Shown: one piece after another, positions 51,922-60,468 of the stretch | How the letters are laid out: every line of letters begins with the position of its first letter | Position numbering within the stretch: position 1 is the stretch's first letter | Source: Butyricicoccus sp. Marseille-Q5471 | GTDB taxonomy: Bacteria > Bacillota > Clostridia > Oscillospirales > Butyricicoccaceae | Direction: 5' to 3' | DNA: 64,000 nucleotides | NCBI RefSeq assembly: GCF_951230135.1 | Contig: NZ_CATNVC010000004.1 | Location: 182,945 to 246,944 of the forward strand | Notes under the pieces: generated by a model | Told to the model about the DNA's origin: nothing | Databases searched by the model: none | The model's input: only the letters and a program-made list of their open reading frames with translations | Made by a program: the position numbers and the translations under genes

Positions 51922-54051
51922 ATGGATGTGACACATGAATACGTGTTGAAGTATCGCAAGGCCAACCCCAATATGCTGATTGAAAAAGCAAGCGATTTTG
52001 ACGAGATGAATCAGTTCCTTAGACAAGTCAATCCGAGTTTTCATTGCACAGAACTTAATAAAGACGAGAAACACAAGCTGTACGACGCCCATAATCGATT
52101 TCACGCTGCCGCGATAGGCTTTAACGAACCCTACTTATGTAAACTGAGATTCGCCGCGTGGATGGTGTCACAATCGACCTGTTCGGAAGAACTGCTGCTT
52201 TATTTCCTATCTGATCGCTCATTTTATTTCGCAGAGCAACGCGATCTTGGAAATCTCCCAGGAGATGGAGCTCTGATTGCACCAGCCTACGGATTGGATA
52301 CGCTTTTATTAAAAGAAAACCCATGGGACGAAATGAAGCGTACACCTATAGAATTGCTAAACGAAGGTATAACAAAATTAGAAAATATTAAATGCGACGA
52401 TACACAGGCAATAAATGATGTAAAAAGCCTTTATCGGTCCCTATTTACCCCTGAACCTCATGCACCCATTTCTCTTGAAAGCATTAAGAAGCTACTGCAC
52501 AACCCTAATACTCAAATGCGGGATCGTCTGATTTATCCTTACGCTGCAGCATTGGAGAACCATCGACGAGCAAGGATAGTTTGCGAAAAAGAGTGGATTC
52601 CAACGACTGCACACGAATACTTCTGGGAAGAAAACCAACGCCACTACGGTGAAATCAAAGCTCAGATTCTGTGCCGGAAAGACGATCAGCTATGTAGTTA
52701 CCGTCTGATTGAAGAATTGAATACATTGAGTTGTCATTGCCCAGTAGAGCCGTTGCCGTGCAGGGCAGAACAGTTTAACACGCGACTGAAGGAAACCGTA
52801 GAAGTATTTGAGAAATATGTCCGTTCCGCGCTTTTCGCTGTACGAAAAGAGGAGTATGAGGACATTCTATATACAGTGAAACACGATCTCGAGGAGCGCC
52901 CATATTATAAAGCCATCCACAGGCTACTGAATTCTTGTTTCCAGAATGAAGAATGGCATCGATTAACACCATTATTCCTCTACCACGCCTTTTCAGGCGC
53001 AACGAAAACAATATTGCAATGTTCCAAAGAAAAACCTCGGCACAAACTTGTGAAACAGATTAAGCAGGTTGCCAAGCCTGCTCGTATTAAAAACATGACG
53101 TCTATGACTGGTCGGCGCGCGGCAATCAACCTTGTGCTATATCAAAAACTAAAACACCTTTTCGGTAGGACATGTCAGGTATGTCTGCTCGGAAGAACGC
53201 CGGGAAAATGTGCAGATACACCATACAGCAATGCTACTATATGGGCACGTATTATAGCACCACAAGTTGAGGATGAATACTGTCCGGATAAATGTCCCTT
53301 TAGGCGTGATGCGGAGTACTACAACGATTGGGGGTTCGCATTAACAACTGGATATGGAATGCTATACCACCATTTAAACTGTGATGACGATATTATGATG
53401 GTTTCCGATGGGGAACTATTAAAGAAACGCGACTTGATATCATTAGATGATAGGAATCAGTCCAACAGTAACAATACAGATTACGGAGAAGTCCAGTTCC
53501 CGATTTGGCGATATTTAATCAATTATCGCCACCCAGTCGGCAATATGGAAGGGGTGCTTGCAGACAACATCCAAAACTGCTTTTCTAACCGCCCACGCTA
53601 TTTAGCTCCGACTTCCCCCAACACATATCTTCGAAATAATACCGACCCACTCTACTCTCCATACGAAGAGCTATCTGCGCTGCTGCTGCAAGATATGCAC
53701 TTACCAGCAATGCAGCGACTATCCCGTAAGATTAAGAAACTATTGAGTGAGCATCCAAATTATATTACAGACTATCGCCCATTTCTGCTCTATGCTGCAC
53801 CAACATCTTGTATCACGAAGTATTTATATAAGATCATTCAAACCCACAACCTAATGTGGCAGGTAACAAAGTATGCTGATTATCAAAAATCAGGGCGTGC
53901 ATACAGCATCCGTGATAGCATACAGAACATTCTGGAATATGAAATACGGGCTCAGATTTACGATGAGATGGAGAGCCAAATCGAGACTCTAACATATCGG
54001 ACGCTACCACAAGAACTATTCTTATATTCACCTTTAGCGCAAGATATTTAG
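51922..54051 (+). CDS. Uncharacterised 709-aa protein with a Cys cluster
   Basis: 709 aa, no family recognised. It has no signal peptide or clear membrane helix. A Cys cluster lies at about residues 417-455 (CQVCLLGRTPGKC and CPDKCPF), suggesting a zinc site; before it is a basic segment (KQIKQVAKPARIKNMTSMTGRRAAINL). The C-terminal half is rich in Tyr, Leu and Arg. Codon use is AT-richer than the flanking housekeeping genes. It is divergent from the ATPase/recombinase cluster, with 140 bp between. ATG 51922 is only 2 nt from GGAGG; GTG 51928 is better spaced and may be the true start. Possible cargo, replication or defence protein. Confidence 0.6.
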   Translation: MDVTHEYVLKYRKANPNMLIEKASDFDEMNQFLRQVNPSFHCTELNKDEKHKLYDAHNRFHAAAIGFNEPYLCKLRFAAWMVSQSTCSEELLLYFLSDRSFYFAEQRDLGNLPGDGALIAPAYGLDTLLLKENPWDEMKRTPIELLNEGITKLENIKCDDTQAINDVKSLYRSLFTPEPHAPISLESIKKLLHNPNTQMRDRLIYPYAAALENHRRARIVCEKEWIPTTAHEYFWEENQRHYGEIKAQILCRKDDQLCSYRLIEELNTLSCHCPVEPLPCRAEQFNTRLKETVEVFEKYVRSALFAVRKEEYEDILYTVKHDLEERPYYKAIHRLLNSCFQNEEWHRLTPLFLYHAFSGATKTILQCSKEKPRHKLVKQIKQVAKPARIKNMTSMTGRRAAINLVLYQKLKHLFGRTCQVCLLGRTPGKCADTPYSNATIWARIIAPQVEDEYCPDKCPFRRDAEYYNDWGFALTTGYGMLYHHLNCDDDIMMVSDGELLKKRDLISLDDRNQSNSNNTDYGEVQFPIWRYLINYRHPVGNMEGVLADNIQNCFSNRPRYLAPTSPNTYLRNNTDPLYSPYEELSALLLQDMHLPAMQRLSRKIKKLLSEHPNYITDYRPFLLYAAPTSCITKYLYKIIQTHNLMWQVTKYADYQKSGRAYSIRDSIQNILEYEIRAQIYDEMESQIETLTYRTLPQELFLYSPLAQDI

Positions 54052-54146
54052 AACAAATAGCGCAATGAAGACCGGGGAAGTCGGGGATTCCCCCGGTTTA
54101 AAAGGCATTTTGAAAACAATATATCACTACACAACTCACACTGATT

Positions 54147-54713
54147 TTAGCCAGTGCATCTCACATTTGATGCCACCCTCCGGTAAAACGTATTCGGCTT
54201 CATTCCAAGCTTCCGCATTGCCTGAGCAGCTGTAATTTCACCGCACTGCCAACAGGAAATAACTGTGTCAAACTGCTCCGGCAATGGCTGCGGTTTTCGT
54301 CCGGTGTATTTCCCCTGCTCCTTGGCAATCGCGATGCCCTCGTGCTGACGTTGGAGAATATGCTCGCGCTCTAATTCGGCTACTGCAGCGAAAACGGTCA
54401 GCATAAACTTGCCGGTTGGGGTGGTGGTGTCGATGGCCTCCTTCTTTGAGACAAACTCGACATCTTTGGCAGTTAGTCGTTCCACCAGTTCGAGCAAGTC
54501 CCGCGTGTTACGTGCGAAGCGACTAATCGACTCGACAATCACCGTGTCACCCTTGCGGACATATTCAAGCATGCGGTTCAGTTCTTGGCGATTGACGTTC
54601 TTCCCACTTGCCTTATCAATAAACAGCTCGTCCACGCCAAGGTCGCGCAGCAGCACCTCCTGTCGGGCGGTGTTCTGCTCCTCTGTGCTGACGCGTATGT
54701 ATCCGATGTTCAA
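54147..54713 (-). CDS. Small serine recombinase (resolvase/invertase type)
   Basis: 188 aa. Catalytic Ser in MNIGYIRVSTEEQNTARQ; then LFIDKASGKNVNRQELNRML, VESISRFARNTRDLL, and TPTGKFMLTVFAAVAELEREHILQRQHEGI; the C-terminal helix-turn-helix is EITAAQAMRKLGMKPNTFYRRV. Full length for the Tn3-resolvase/Pin group. Palindromic sites lie immediately upstream at 54735-54832, a normal place for its recombination and regulatory site. It may resolve or invert part of this element. Confidence 0.93.
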   Translation of the reverse strand: MNIGYIRVSTEEQNTARQEVLLRDLGVDELFIDKASGKNVNRQELNRMLEYVRKGDTVIVESISRFARNTRDLLELVERLTAKDVEFVSKKEAIDTTTPTGKFMLTVFAAVAELEREHILQRQHEGIAIAKEQGKYTGRKPQPLPEQFDTVISCWQCGEITAAQAMRKLGMKPNTFYRRVASNVRCTG

Positions 54714-54734
54714 TAAAATTACCTCCTAATATTT

Positions 54735-54832
54735 CAATAGGGTCGGCTTGGATTCTGACATATGTCAAAACCCTGAAACCGACCCTATTGCCACACTTTC
54801 AGACTATGTCAATAGGGTATACCCTATTGACA
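54735..54832. repeat. Candidate resolvase res region
   Basis: CAATAGGGTCGG at 54735-54746, its exact inverse at 54779-54790, and a perfect 26-bp palindrome at 54807-54832 (13-bp arms, outer half TGTCAATAGGGTA). All share CAATAGGGT. Three ordered subsites next to the resolvase gene match the usual res architecture. Confidence 0.7.
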
Positions 54833-54910
54833 CGGATCGTCCTCGTCATCACTGTCCAACAGCTCGCTCAGGATCATACCTGCGGCCATGATGATGGTGC
54901 CAAGATTCAT
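54824..54910 (-). CDS. Small acidic protein, 28 aa
   Basis: 28 aa: MNLGTIIMAAGMILSELL then acidic DSDDEDDPCQ. GGGAGGTGA lies 8 nt before ATG 54910. Its stop codon falls inside the 26-bp palindrome of the res region. The ribosome site and the pattern (hydrophobic helix, acidic tail) argue for real coding, but it is very short. Confidence 0.4.
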   Translation of the reverse strand: MNLGTIIMAAGMILSELLDSDDEDDPCQ

Positions 54911-54942
54911 GCTATTTCACCTCCCTCGCTGTGCTCATGAAA

Positions 54943-55230
54943 TTACCAGCAGATATGCTCTGTTCGCTGCCATACGCCGCCGATATATCCGGTGGGACGA
55001 AAGGTGTAGCCGTTCTTCTGAAATTCCTGTTTTACCGCATCATAGTAGTTAATGCACCAGCTTGCTCCATCTACATCGATACATCGATATAGGCTGGGAT
55101 TGAAGCTGCAGTCTAGCCGCCCTTCTTGTCTGGCCTGTTCAATCGCGCGGACGACGGATTTTACCGCTTCTTCAAAGCCGGTTCCCGTGGTTTCTTGCCG
55201 CGTCTGATTGGCGCTCGGAATCGAAATCAT
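54943..55230 (-). CDS. Hypothetical protein of the accessory region, 95 aa
   Basis: 95 aa, soluble: TGFEEAVKSVVRAIEQARQEG helix, LDCSFNPSLYRCIDVDGASWCINYY, then FQKNGYTFRPTGYIGGVWQR. AAGGAG precedes ATG. It follows the glutamine amidotransferase gene by 14 bp and is probably in its operon. Not recognised. Confidence 0.6.
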   Translation of the reverse strand: MISIPSANQTRQETTGTGFEEAVKSVVRAIEQARQEGRLDCSFNPSLYRCIDVDGASWCINYYDAVKQEFQKNGYTFRPTGYIGGVWQRTEHICW

Positions 55231-55244
55231 CTTGTTCTCCTTCC

Positions 55245-56180
55245 TTAGTACGCATATAGCAGTTCACCCGTCAACTCATGGAGCAATGCCGGGTCATAAA
55301 GCAGTTCTTCAATCTCATCGGTCGTGCAGCCATAGTCGAGCAGCGCCTGCACCTCATCTTCGCTGATACCCATGGCTTTGGCGGCATCAATCAGATAATC
55401 TGTTTCAAACGAGGTGTTTTCGAGCAGGTATGAGCCGTAATACGGCGCATTTCGCCACCAGTGTGAGAAGGTGTGATGCGGGATGAAGCTGCTGCAGGTG
55501 ATGTGTCCATTGCGGTCAATCTTCAAAATTTCACCCTCCTCCGGCTCGATGATTTCGTTTGGCTTGCCGAGTTGCAGCCGGCGGATGGTTTTTCGAAGTA
55601 TTTCACTGGTGGAGGCATAGAGATCGAAGCCCTCGTAACGAAAGATAGTGAGCGGGTTATTGCCCACGACAAAGAACAGATTATCCTTGCCATCCAATAC
55701 CGTGAATACAAAAGAGCCCTCGACCGTTTCAGCCATGTTCTTCAGGCTGTCAAAGTCGAGGGCTTTGTTTTGTTCGAGAAGTTGTACGGCGACGTAGCTA
55801 TCGGTCTCGATTGTGGTCTTGGGCAGCTGCATGCGGAGTTCGTCATCGTTCCAGAGAACCCCGTTGTGTGCCAACACAAACTGAGCATGCTCAGCCTTAC
55901 CGAGCCACGGATGGTTATTATAGTTTCTTTTTGCATCCCCCTGAGTGGCCATGCGGGTATGGCCCATGATGACGTTCACGCCATTTGGCACCCGGAAGCG
56001 AAGCCTATGTGCTGCAAGCGGGCGTTTATAGATGCGAAGTCTACCGTTGTAATTATAGGCGATGCCGGTAGCATCCGTTCCACGCACTTCACACTCATGG
56101 GACAGTACGCCGAGTATTCGGTTCTTTTCTTTTGCGCTGAGCACGTTATTATAGTCTATTAGTCCAAATACGCTGCACAT
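55245..56180 (-). CDS. Class II glutamine amidotransferase
   Basis: 311 aa. The N-terminal nucleophile Cys2 is in MCSVFGLIDY; further Ntn-hydrolase marks are CEVRGTDATGIAY, IMGHTRMATQGD, NNHPW, FVLAHNGVLWND and ETDSYVAVQLLE. It should release ammonia from glutamine. The last 90 residues hold a helical, UBA-like segment (ISEDEVQALLDYGCTTDEIEELL). It lies 3 bp downstream of the amidoligase gene, so ammonia may feed that ligase. Such pairs are known from phage and mobile elements as modifiers of peptides or metabolites. Confidence 0.88.
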   Translation of the reverse strand: MCSVFGLIDYNNVLSAKEKNRILGVLSHECEVRGTDATGIAYNYNGRLRIYKRPLAAHRLRFRVPNGVNVIMGHTRMATQGDAKRNYNNHPWLGKAEHAQFVLAHNGVLWNDDELRMQLPKTTIETDSYVAVQLLEQNKALDFDSLKNMAETVEGSFVFTVLDGKDNLFFVVGNNPLTIFRYEGFDLYASTSEILRKTIRRLQLGKPNEIIEPEEGEILKIDRNGHITCSSFIPHHTFSHWWRNAPYYGSYLLENTSFETDYLIDAAKAMGISEDEVQALLDYGCTTDEIEELLYDPALLHELTGELLYAY

Positions 56181-56183
56181 GGA

Positions 56184-57287
56184 TTATGCCTCCTCCCGCA
56201 TTTCCACCGGCTCATTGACATATAGCCGCCGTTCCTTTAAATAGGAAATCAACTCCGGCTCCGTGATGCGCTCCAGAAAGTCGAACCAACTCATATCCTG
56301 AAGTGCTTCGTCAGACAGCAAAACAGCCACGTCGCAGAGGTGATTTACCATCTGCAGCGTGGCCAGTAAGGTATTCAGTTTAAGGGTTCCGCGGAAGATA
56401 CGAATCTCAATCGTTTCGCTGTTGGTGAGGTTAACGGCAGTATATCGACCCGCACAGGAGTTCTTGGCATGGTCGAGCACCTCACGCGGGCATAGCTTCA
56501 TTCCATATCGGGCCGCCCAACGGTTAAGCTGACTCTGCGTCCGCCGGCTGAAGCGCAGTAACTCCGGCCAGAATTTCTCGACGAAGAACACGAGGCGGGC
56601 AATGGCCGTTTCCTGTTGCTCATATGTACATCCGAATGCCAGTCGCGAGATATGAACGTGAAGCCCGCAGGTCTGCGCTCGGTGACTCAGGTAGTACATG
56701 CGGAGCGCTTCGCTGAGTACTGTCGCCCAAGGCATCTCGCTCATGTGATAGTCCAGAGTCATGGGGTGGGTGACTAGCTCCATGCCATCGTCCAAGCTGC
56801 CGTCTGTTTTAATGTAGAGATTCTCCGCATCATGATTCGCTGCTTCAAGAATCTGCTTCGCGTTGGCGGAGCTCTGGCCACCGCAGTCAATCTCGAGTTC
56901 CACGCCGAAATGACGCAGTCCTTTTCCGTGGAATACAAGATCCGGCATGTAGTTGTATTCGTGGATGGGACTGGAGTCTTCCTGCTCATCATAGCAGGTT
57001 TCGCATAGCGTTTGGTCGTTCCAAGCTGGGTGATAGGCATGACAGCTACGAAGGAGTCCGCCGCAGTTATCACATCGGGTGTAATGCTGCTCGAAGCAGT
57101 CCTCACACAGCACGTGATAGGCGTCCCCTTGGTCGTCATCGCGATAAATGCGCTGTCTGCACTCATCACAGAGAATGCTGTGCTCTCCTGCGCATTCACG
57201 GCACAATAAATCTTCTCCGCAGCGGAAGGCCTCATCGAGCGGGAATTCTTCGCCGCAGTGTTCACAGACAAATGTATTGGTATCCAT
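56184..57287 (-). CDS. Amidoligase-family protein with zinc-finger N terminus
   Basis: 367 aa. N-terminal 95 residues have many CxxC pairs (CEHCGEEF, CRECAGE, CDECRQR, CDNCGGL, CETCYDE), probably zinc-binding. The rest fits the Amidoligase_2 family: RHFGVELEIDCGG, YIKTDGSLDDGMELVTHPMT, CGLHVHISR and TIEIRIFRGTL, whose Glu, His and Arg residues bind ATP-Mg. The family (related to glutamine synthetase) forms amide bonds. GGAGGAA before ATG. It is 3 bp upstream of the class II amidotransferase. The target molecule is unknown. Confidence 0.85.
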   Translation of the reverse strand: MDTNTFVCEHCGEEFPLDEAFRCGEDLLCRECAGEHSILCDECRQRIYRDDDQGDAYHVLCEDCFEQHYTRCDNCGGLLRSCHAYHPAWNDQTLCETCYDEQEDSSPIHEYNYMPDLVFHGKGLRHFGVELEIDCGGQSSANAKQILEAANHDAENLYIKTDGSLDDGMELVTHPMTLDYHMSEMPWATVLSEALRMYYLSHRAQTCGLHVHISRLAFGCTYEQQETAIARLVFFVEKFWPELLRFSRRTQSQLNRWAARYGMKLCPREVLDHAKNSCAGRYTAVNLTNSETIEIRIFRGTLKLNTLLATLQMVNHLCDVAVLLSDEALQDMSWFDFLERITEPELISYLKERRLYVNEPVEMREEA

Positions 57288-57366
57288 GTCATTTTCCTCC
57301 TAGAAATGAAAATAGCCCACCGATTACGGTGAGCGTTTTGTGTTGATGTACCTGCAATGCTTATGA

Positions 57367-57735
57367 CTAATTTAAAACACAGATTAGTTGGCCATCAAGG
57401 TTTAGAAACTCTTCCGGACGTTCAAACAGCTTAGTATATCGAGCCAGCTGTTCTTCGCTGAGGCTTTCGAACTGTTCGCTGTCAGGTGGAGCAGCGCAGA
57501 GGAAACATGTGCCTGCGATGATGTCGTAGATTTCTCCTGTTTCCGGATACCGCAGCGCTCGGTTGAGCGGCAGGTTCAAAAGCTTGCCCTCCTCATGACA
57601 AATCAGTGCAACAGATTCATCAAACGGATAAACAGCTTCGATAGGGCCGCCTACAACAGCCTGCATCTCGGCCAGTCCGTCTCCGATTTCAACCTGCTGC
57701 GGAGCCATATGCGGTTCCAATAATAGAATTTTCAT
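57367..57735 (-). CDS. DUF3846-like small protein
   Basis: 122 aa: MKILLLEPHM, VEIGDGLAEMQAVVGGPIEAVYPFDESVALICHEEGKLLNLPLNRAL is the core, then IIAGTCFLCAAP and a C-terminal tail. It matches the DUF3846 pattern often found in conjugative or phage-derived clostridial islands. GGGGAG precedes the start; ATG 57741 is an alternative. Upstream gene of the leftward accessory cluster. Function unknown. Confidence 0.7.
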   Translation of the reverse strand: MKILLLEPHMAPQQVEIGDGLAEMQAVVGGPIEAVYPFDESVALICHEEGKLLNLPLNRALRYPETGEIYDIIAGTCFLCAAPPDSEQFESLSEEQLARYTKLFERPEEFLNLDGQLICVLN

Positions 57736-57761
57736 AATCATGAAACTCCCCAAAACAAAGT

Positions 57762-57792
57762 AAGGACCCGAAGCACAATGCTTCGGGTCCTT
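57762..57792. terminator. Hairpin terminator
   Basis: AAGGACCCGAAGCA / TGCTTCGGGTCCTT, 14-bp perfect stem, 3-base loop, between the XRE regulator end (57833) and the DUF3846 gene start. Confidence 0.8.
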
Positions 57793-57832
57793 CTATCATT
57801 ATAATATATACGTTAAATCTGTCGTTGTGGGT

Positions 57833-58087
57833 TTATGGTTTCGCGATCTGCCCCAACAGCCATCGGACATCAACCTCTAGGATTTCCGACAGTGCTTTTA
57901 GTTCAATGTCCGACACTGGCCGCTTTTGTCCTTCGAGAAGCGACAATGCTGGAAGACTAATCGGCACACCTGCGACTTGCATGCGAGCCAGCAAATCTTT
58001 TTGCTTGAGCCCGATCTGATTACGGGCTTCTGTTACCCGCGCACCGACGATGTTTCGGTTGCCGAGTGCTAGTTTGCGCTTATTCAT
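57833..58087 (-). CDS. XRE-family transcriptional regulator
   Basis: 84 aa. Helix-turn-helix IVGARVTEARNQIGLKQKDLLARMQVAGVPISLPALSLLEGQKRPVSDIELKALSEILEVDVRWLLG; the end is the normal helix 5 and closing tail. TAGGTGA precedes ATG 58087; the open frame extends upstream but that part is not regulator-like. It diverges from the two exported-protein genes at 58189 and is a candidate repressor of them or of the island. Confidence 0.85.
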   Translation of the reverse strand: MNKRKLALGNRNIVGARVTEARNQIGLKQKDLLARMQVAGVPISLPALSLLEGQKRPVSDIELKALSEILEVDVRWLLGQIAKP

Positions 58088-58188
58088 TTCATCACCTACT
58101 GATTGCTTTTTATCAGTATAGTGAATTTTGCTGTTGCATAATTTGGCATTACCAAATATAATAGAAAATAATAAGGGAGTGTAACGAT

Positions 58189-58650
58189 ATGAAAAAAGCA
58201 TTAATAATCATTAGCTTGGGAATTTTGTTGCTTGGAATGGGAACAAGGAGCGCCGTATCTGTTCAATTTCCATATCAAATGAAAACTACCGATGGAAACG
58301 CAGAAGCCGCTGTCCGCAGTTATCAATTCAAGCAGTTGGGGGATGCTTCGTTAGATAAAGTCGCTCGTTCTATGAACACCAGTCTATTCTGGTCGAGCAC
58401 CCAGACGAATGCAGATTCTGACCTGATTTCCGTATCCGGTATTGCCAATTATGACTTCATGCGACACCCTACTCCGTTTACGATTACGTTTCGCGTAATG
58501 AATGATGGCCGTGCAAAAGTTGAAAGCGCTACGCTCAATCAGAGTCCATCAAGCATCGATCGTATCTTAGACGTAATGGGACAAACCGCTAATCATGTGC
58601 AGCGTATCAAACAACAGCAAGCAGGGGCACAGCGAGGAGATGGATCATGA
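58189..58650 (+). CDS. Exported small protein
   Basis: 153 aa. Signal peptide or membrane anchor at 1-25 (MKKALIIISLGILLLGMG), no lipobox Cys. The mature part is polar, with a beta-rich ISVSGIANYDFMRHPTPFTITFRVMND. Its stop overlaps the next gene start (ATGA). Not recognised. The pair probably acts at the cell surface. Confidence 0.65.
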   Translation: MKKALIIISLGILLLGMGTRSAVSVQFPYQMKTTDGNAEAAVRSYQFKQLGDASLDKVARSMNTSLFWSSTQTNADSDLISVSGIANYDFMRHPTPFTITFRVMNDGRAKVESATLNQSPSSIDRILDVMGQTANHVQRIKQQQAGAQRGDGS

Positions 58651-59594
58651 AAAAACGATATTATATACTTCTCTCAATGATTGTCGTAATGACCGCTATG
58701 CTATGTGGATGCATGCAATCCACCCCTAATGCATCCAAGCTCAAGCAGGATTTAGAGGCCGGTGACTTTCAAAGCAGCCTGAGCATTCAGTCTGTTTCAG
58801 ATATTGACTCTTTTGCTATCCTGCCCTACACAATTTCCAAGGTTGATATCGCAAAGCGCGACACGATAGGTTCCGAAGATACCGTGTGGTTCGATTTCAC
58901 TGCGGATAACTCAGCTGTTCAGTATACCGGATCTGCCACTGCTTACTATCACAAATATTCAGAAGGCGGATGGATGTTAGAATCTTTTGCACTGGATTCA
59001 TATGAAGCGTCACCGATTGGACCCCCATCTGCGGCGGATTGTGTCGTTGGTTGGGACGAGGAATGGGCATATATCGCCGAAGACATTTACTCCGCCGAAA
59101 TCACCTTGCAGGATTACGATCTTTCCGCCGCGATACCAAATGCCGCGCTTACATACACTGGGCGACTCACTGATGGCGGCACATCCTATATTGACGGCAC
59201 GAACACCATCTGGATGGAGTTCTGGCCAGATATCGGGTGGAAATGCACGAATCTCGATATAACAAGCGGCATTTATTCCACTAGCAGCAGTTTCACACTA
59301 AGTACCGACATCACAGGGACCTATGTCGGAGATTTGGGCTATTATTCGATTGCACTTTATATCACCGATGTCTCTCCGGATGGACTAATTAGCGGATATA
59401 TGCAGACGAATGATGGTGCTATATACTTTTCTAACGAAAGCCAACTCGGCTGCAGTGTGTATGGTGCTTATGCATCTATCACGCTTGATCCCAGCGATCC
59501 TGAATATCGGGAGGTTTTGGATAAGGGTTATGTGATAAACATTTCGCCTGATGGAGTGTCCTGTGACAATATTCAGAATTTTAAAAAGTGGTAA
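58647..59594 (+). CDS. Lipoprotein of unknown function
   Basis: 315 aa. Lipobox MLCGCMQS after a hydrophobic signal, then DLEAGDFQSSLS and about 280 residues of beta-rich sequence with many Tyr, Thr and Ser. GAGGAGATG just before the start serves both genes. Translational coupling with the 153-aa exported protein suggests joint function on the cell surface. Not recognised; after its stop, 59595-59712 shows no gene. Confidence 0.68.
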   Translation: MKKRYYILLSMIVVMTAMLCGCMQSTPNASKLKQDLEAGDFQSSLSIQSVSDIDSFAILPYTISKVDIAKRDTIGSEDTVWFDFTADNSAVQYTGSATAYYHKYSEGGWMLESFALDSYEASPIGPPSAADCVVGWDEEWAYIAEDIYSAEITLQDYDLSAAIPNAALTYTGRLTDGGTSYIDGTNTIWMEFWPDIGWKCTNLDITSGIYSTSSSFTLSTDITGTYVGDLGYYSIALYITDVSPDGLISGYMQTNDGAIYFSNESQLGCSVYGAYASITLDPSDPEYREVLDKGYVINISPDGVSCDNIQNFKKW

Positions 59595-59712
59595 GGTTAG
59601 AGATTTTTCAGTCTATTCATTGGAAAGAGCAAGAAAAATCAAATAGGAAGTTTAGGGGTTTTTAGATTCAAATAATAGAGGGTTTGATCAGATTGGGTGG
59701 AATGGATACGTT

Positions 59713-59847
59713 TTAGGGTTCAATGTACTTGAAAATATCCAAGCGGACTTGTTCGGGATTGTCGTGGTGGGCATCCCAAGCAAGTTCTCGTTTTAGAGTG
59801 TGAAAAAAGGAACCTATAGTGGCGTGGTTATAAGGATTCACAGTTTT
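59713..59847 (-). pseudogene. IS3-family transposase remnant
   Basis: Minus-strand translation gives NPYNHATIGSFFHTLKRE followed by LAWDAHHDNPEQVRLDIFKY, the C-terminal part of an IS3-type OrfB (the NA..E..F region) ending at TAA 59713. Everything upstream is missing. It is oriented opposite to the IS3 element at 60469. Confidence 0.75.
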
Positions 59848-60037
59848 GCAACATGCCCCTCCAAATGAGTTGGTATTTCAATACCTTGATAGGATTTTGG
59901 TCGGGCGGGGAAGCACTATTACAGATACAAGGCTACTGATACCAGCCAATTGCTCAGGATTTATGTCGGAACAGTTGGGCATATTTGGATCAACTCAATT
60001 CTGTTATGTGAATGCTTATAGATGGGGGAGATAAACA

Positions 60038-60277
60038 TTGTATACGCAAAAAGACTTATTACTCCAATCTGCAGCACGGCTTTACACGCTTGGCGTGGAT
60101 TTGGAAGGGGCGCGGGAGACACTGCGGCAGTTGGTGTCTATGCAGATGCCGTACGATTCTCCGCAGATGATTGCTGCACTCCAGAATTTTGAGGAGCTAG
60201 AGATGCAGTGGAAAGAGTTAGAACGACAACACTTAGGGCTGAAAGCTGCAACAGGAACATCCACTCGTCTAAAGTAG
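60038..60277 (+). CDS. Small helical protein, 79 aa
   Basis: 79 aa from TTG 60038, supported by GGGGGAG 7 nt upstream. MYTQKDLLLQSAARLYTLGV, then DLEGARETLRQLVSMQM and a coiled-coil-like end (FEELEMQWKELERQHLGLK). Helical, soluble. It lies in the mobile region beside IS remnants and is followed by a terminator hairpin (60313-60367). Not recognised. Confidence 0.55.
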   Translation: MYTQKDLLLQSAARLYTLGVDLEGARETLRQLVSMQMPYDSPQMIAALQNFEELEMQWKELERQHLGLKAATGTSTRLK

Positions 60278-60312
60278 TCTGACTGATTAAATTGATTAGA
60301 ATATGTCAAAGC

Positions 60313-60367
60313 GCTCCTTTGCGGTGAGAATAGAAATGAATCTCAACTTGCGCAAAGGAGCATTTTT
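60313..60367 (+). terminator. Hairpin terminator
   Basis: Arms GCTCCTTTGCG (60313-60323) and CGCAAAGGAGC (60351-60361) followed by ATTTTTATG, 36 bp past the 79-aa gene. Confidence 0.65.
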
Positions 60368-60468
60368 ATGTAATTTTTGGGAAGCAGTATACGGCAGATT
60401 ATCCGAGAGGGAGACACTAGCGACACGGCTGGAATGGCTACACTTAGTTGAACAGTTTTGTTAAGGTC

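Noticed and set aside
59846..60034. 62-codon frame before the 79-aa gene
   Set aside because: No ribosome site, overlaps the edge of an IS3 remnant, and has no recognisable sequence.
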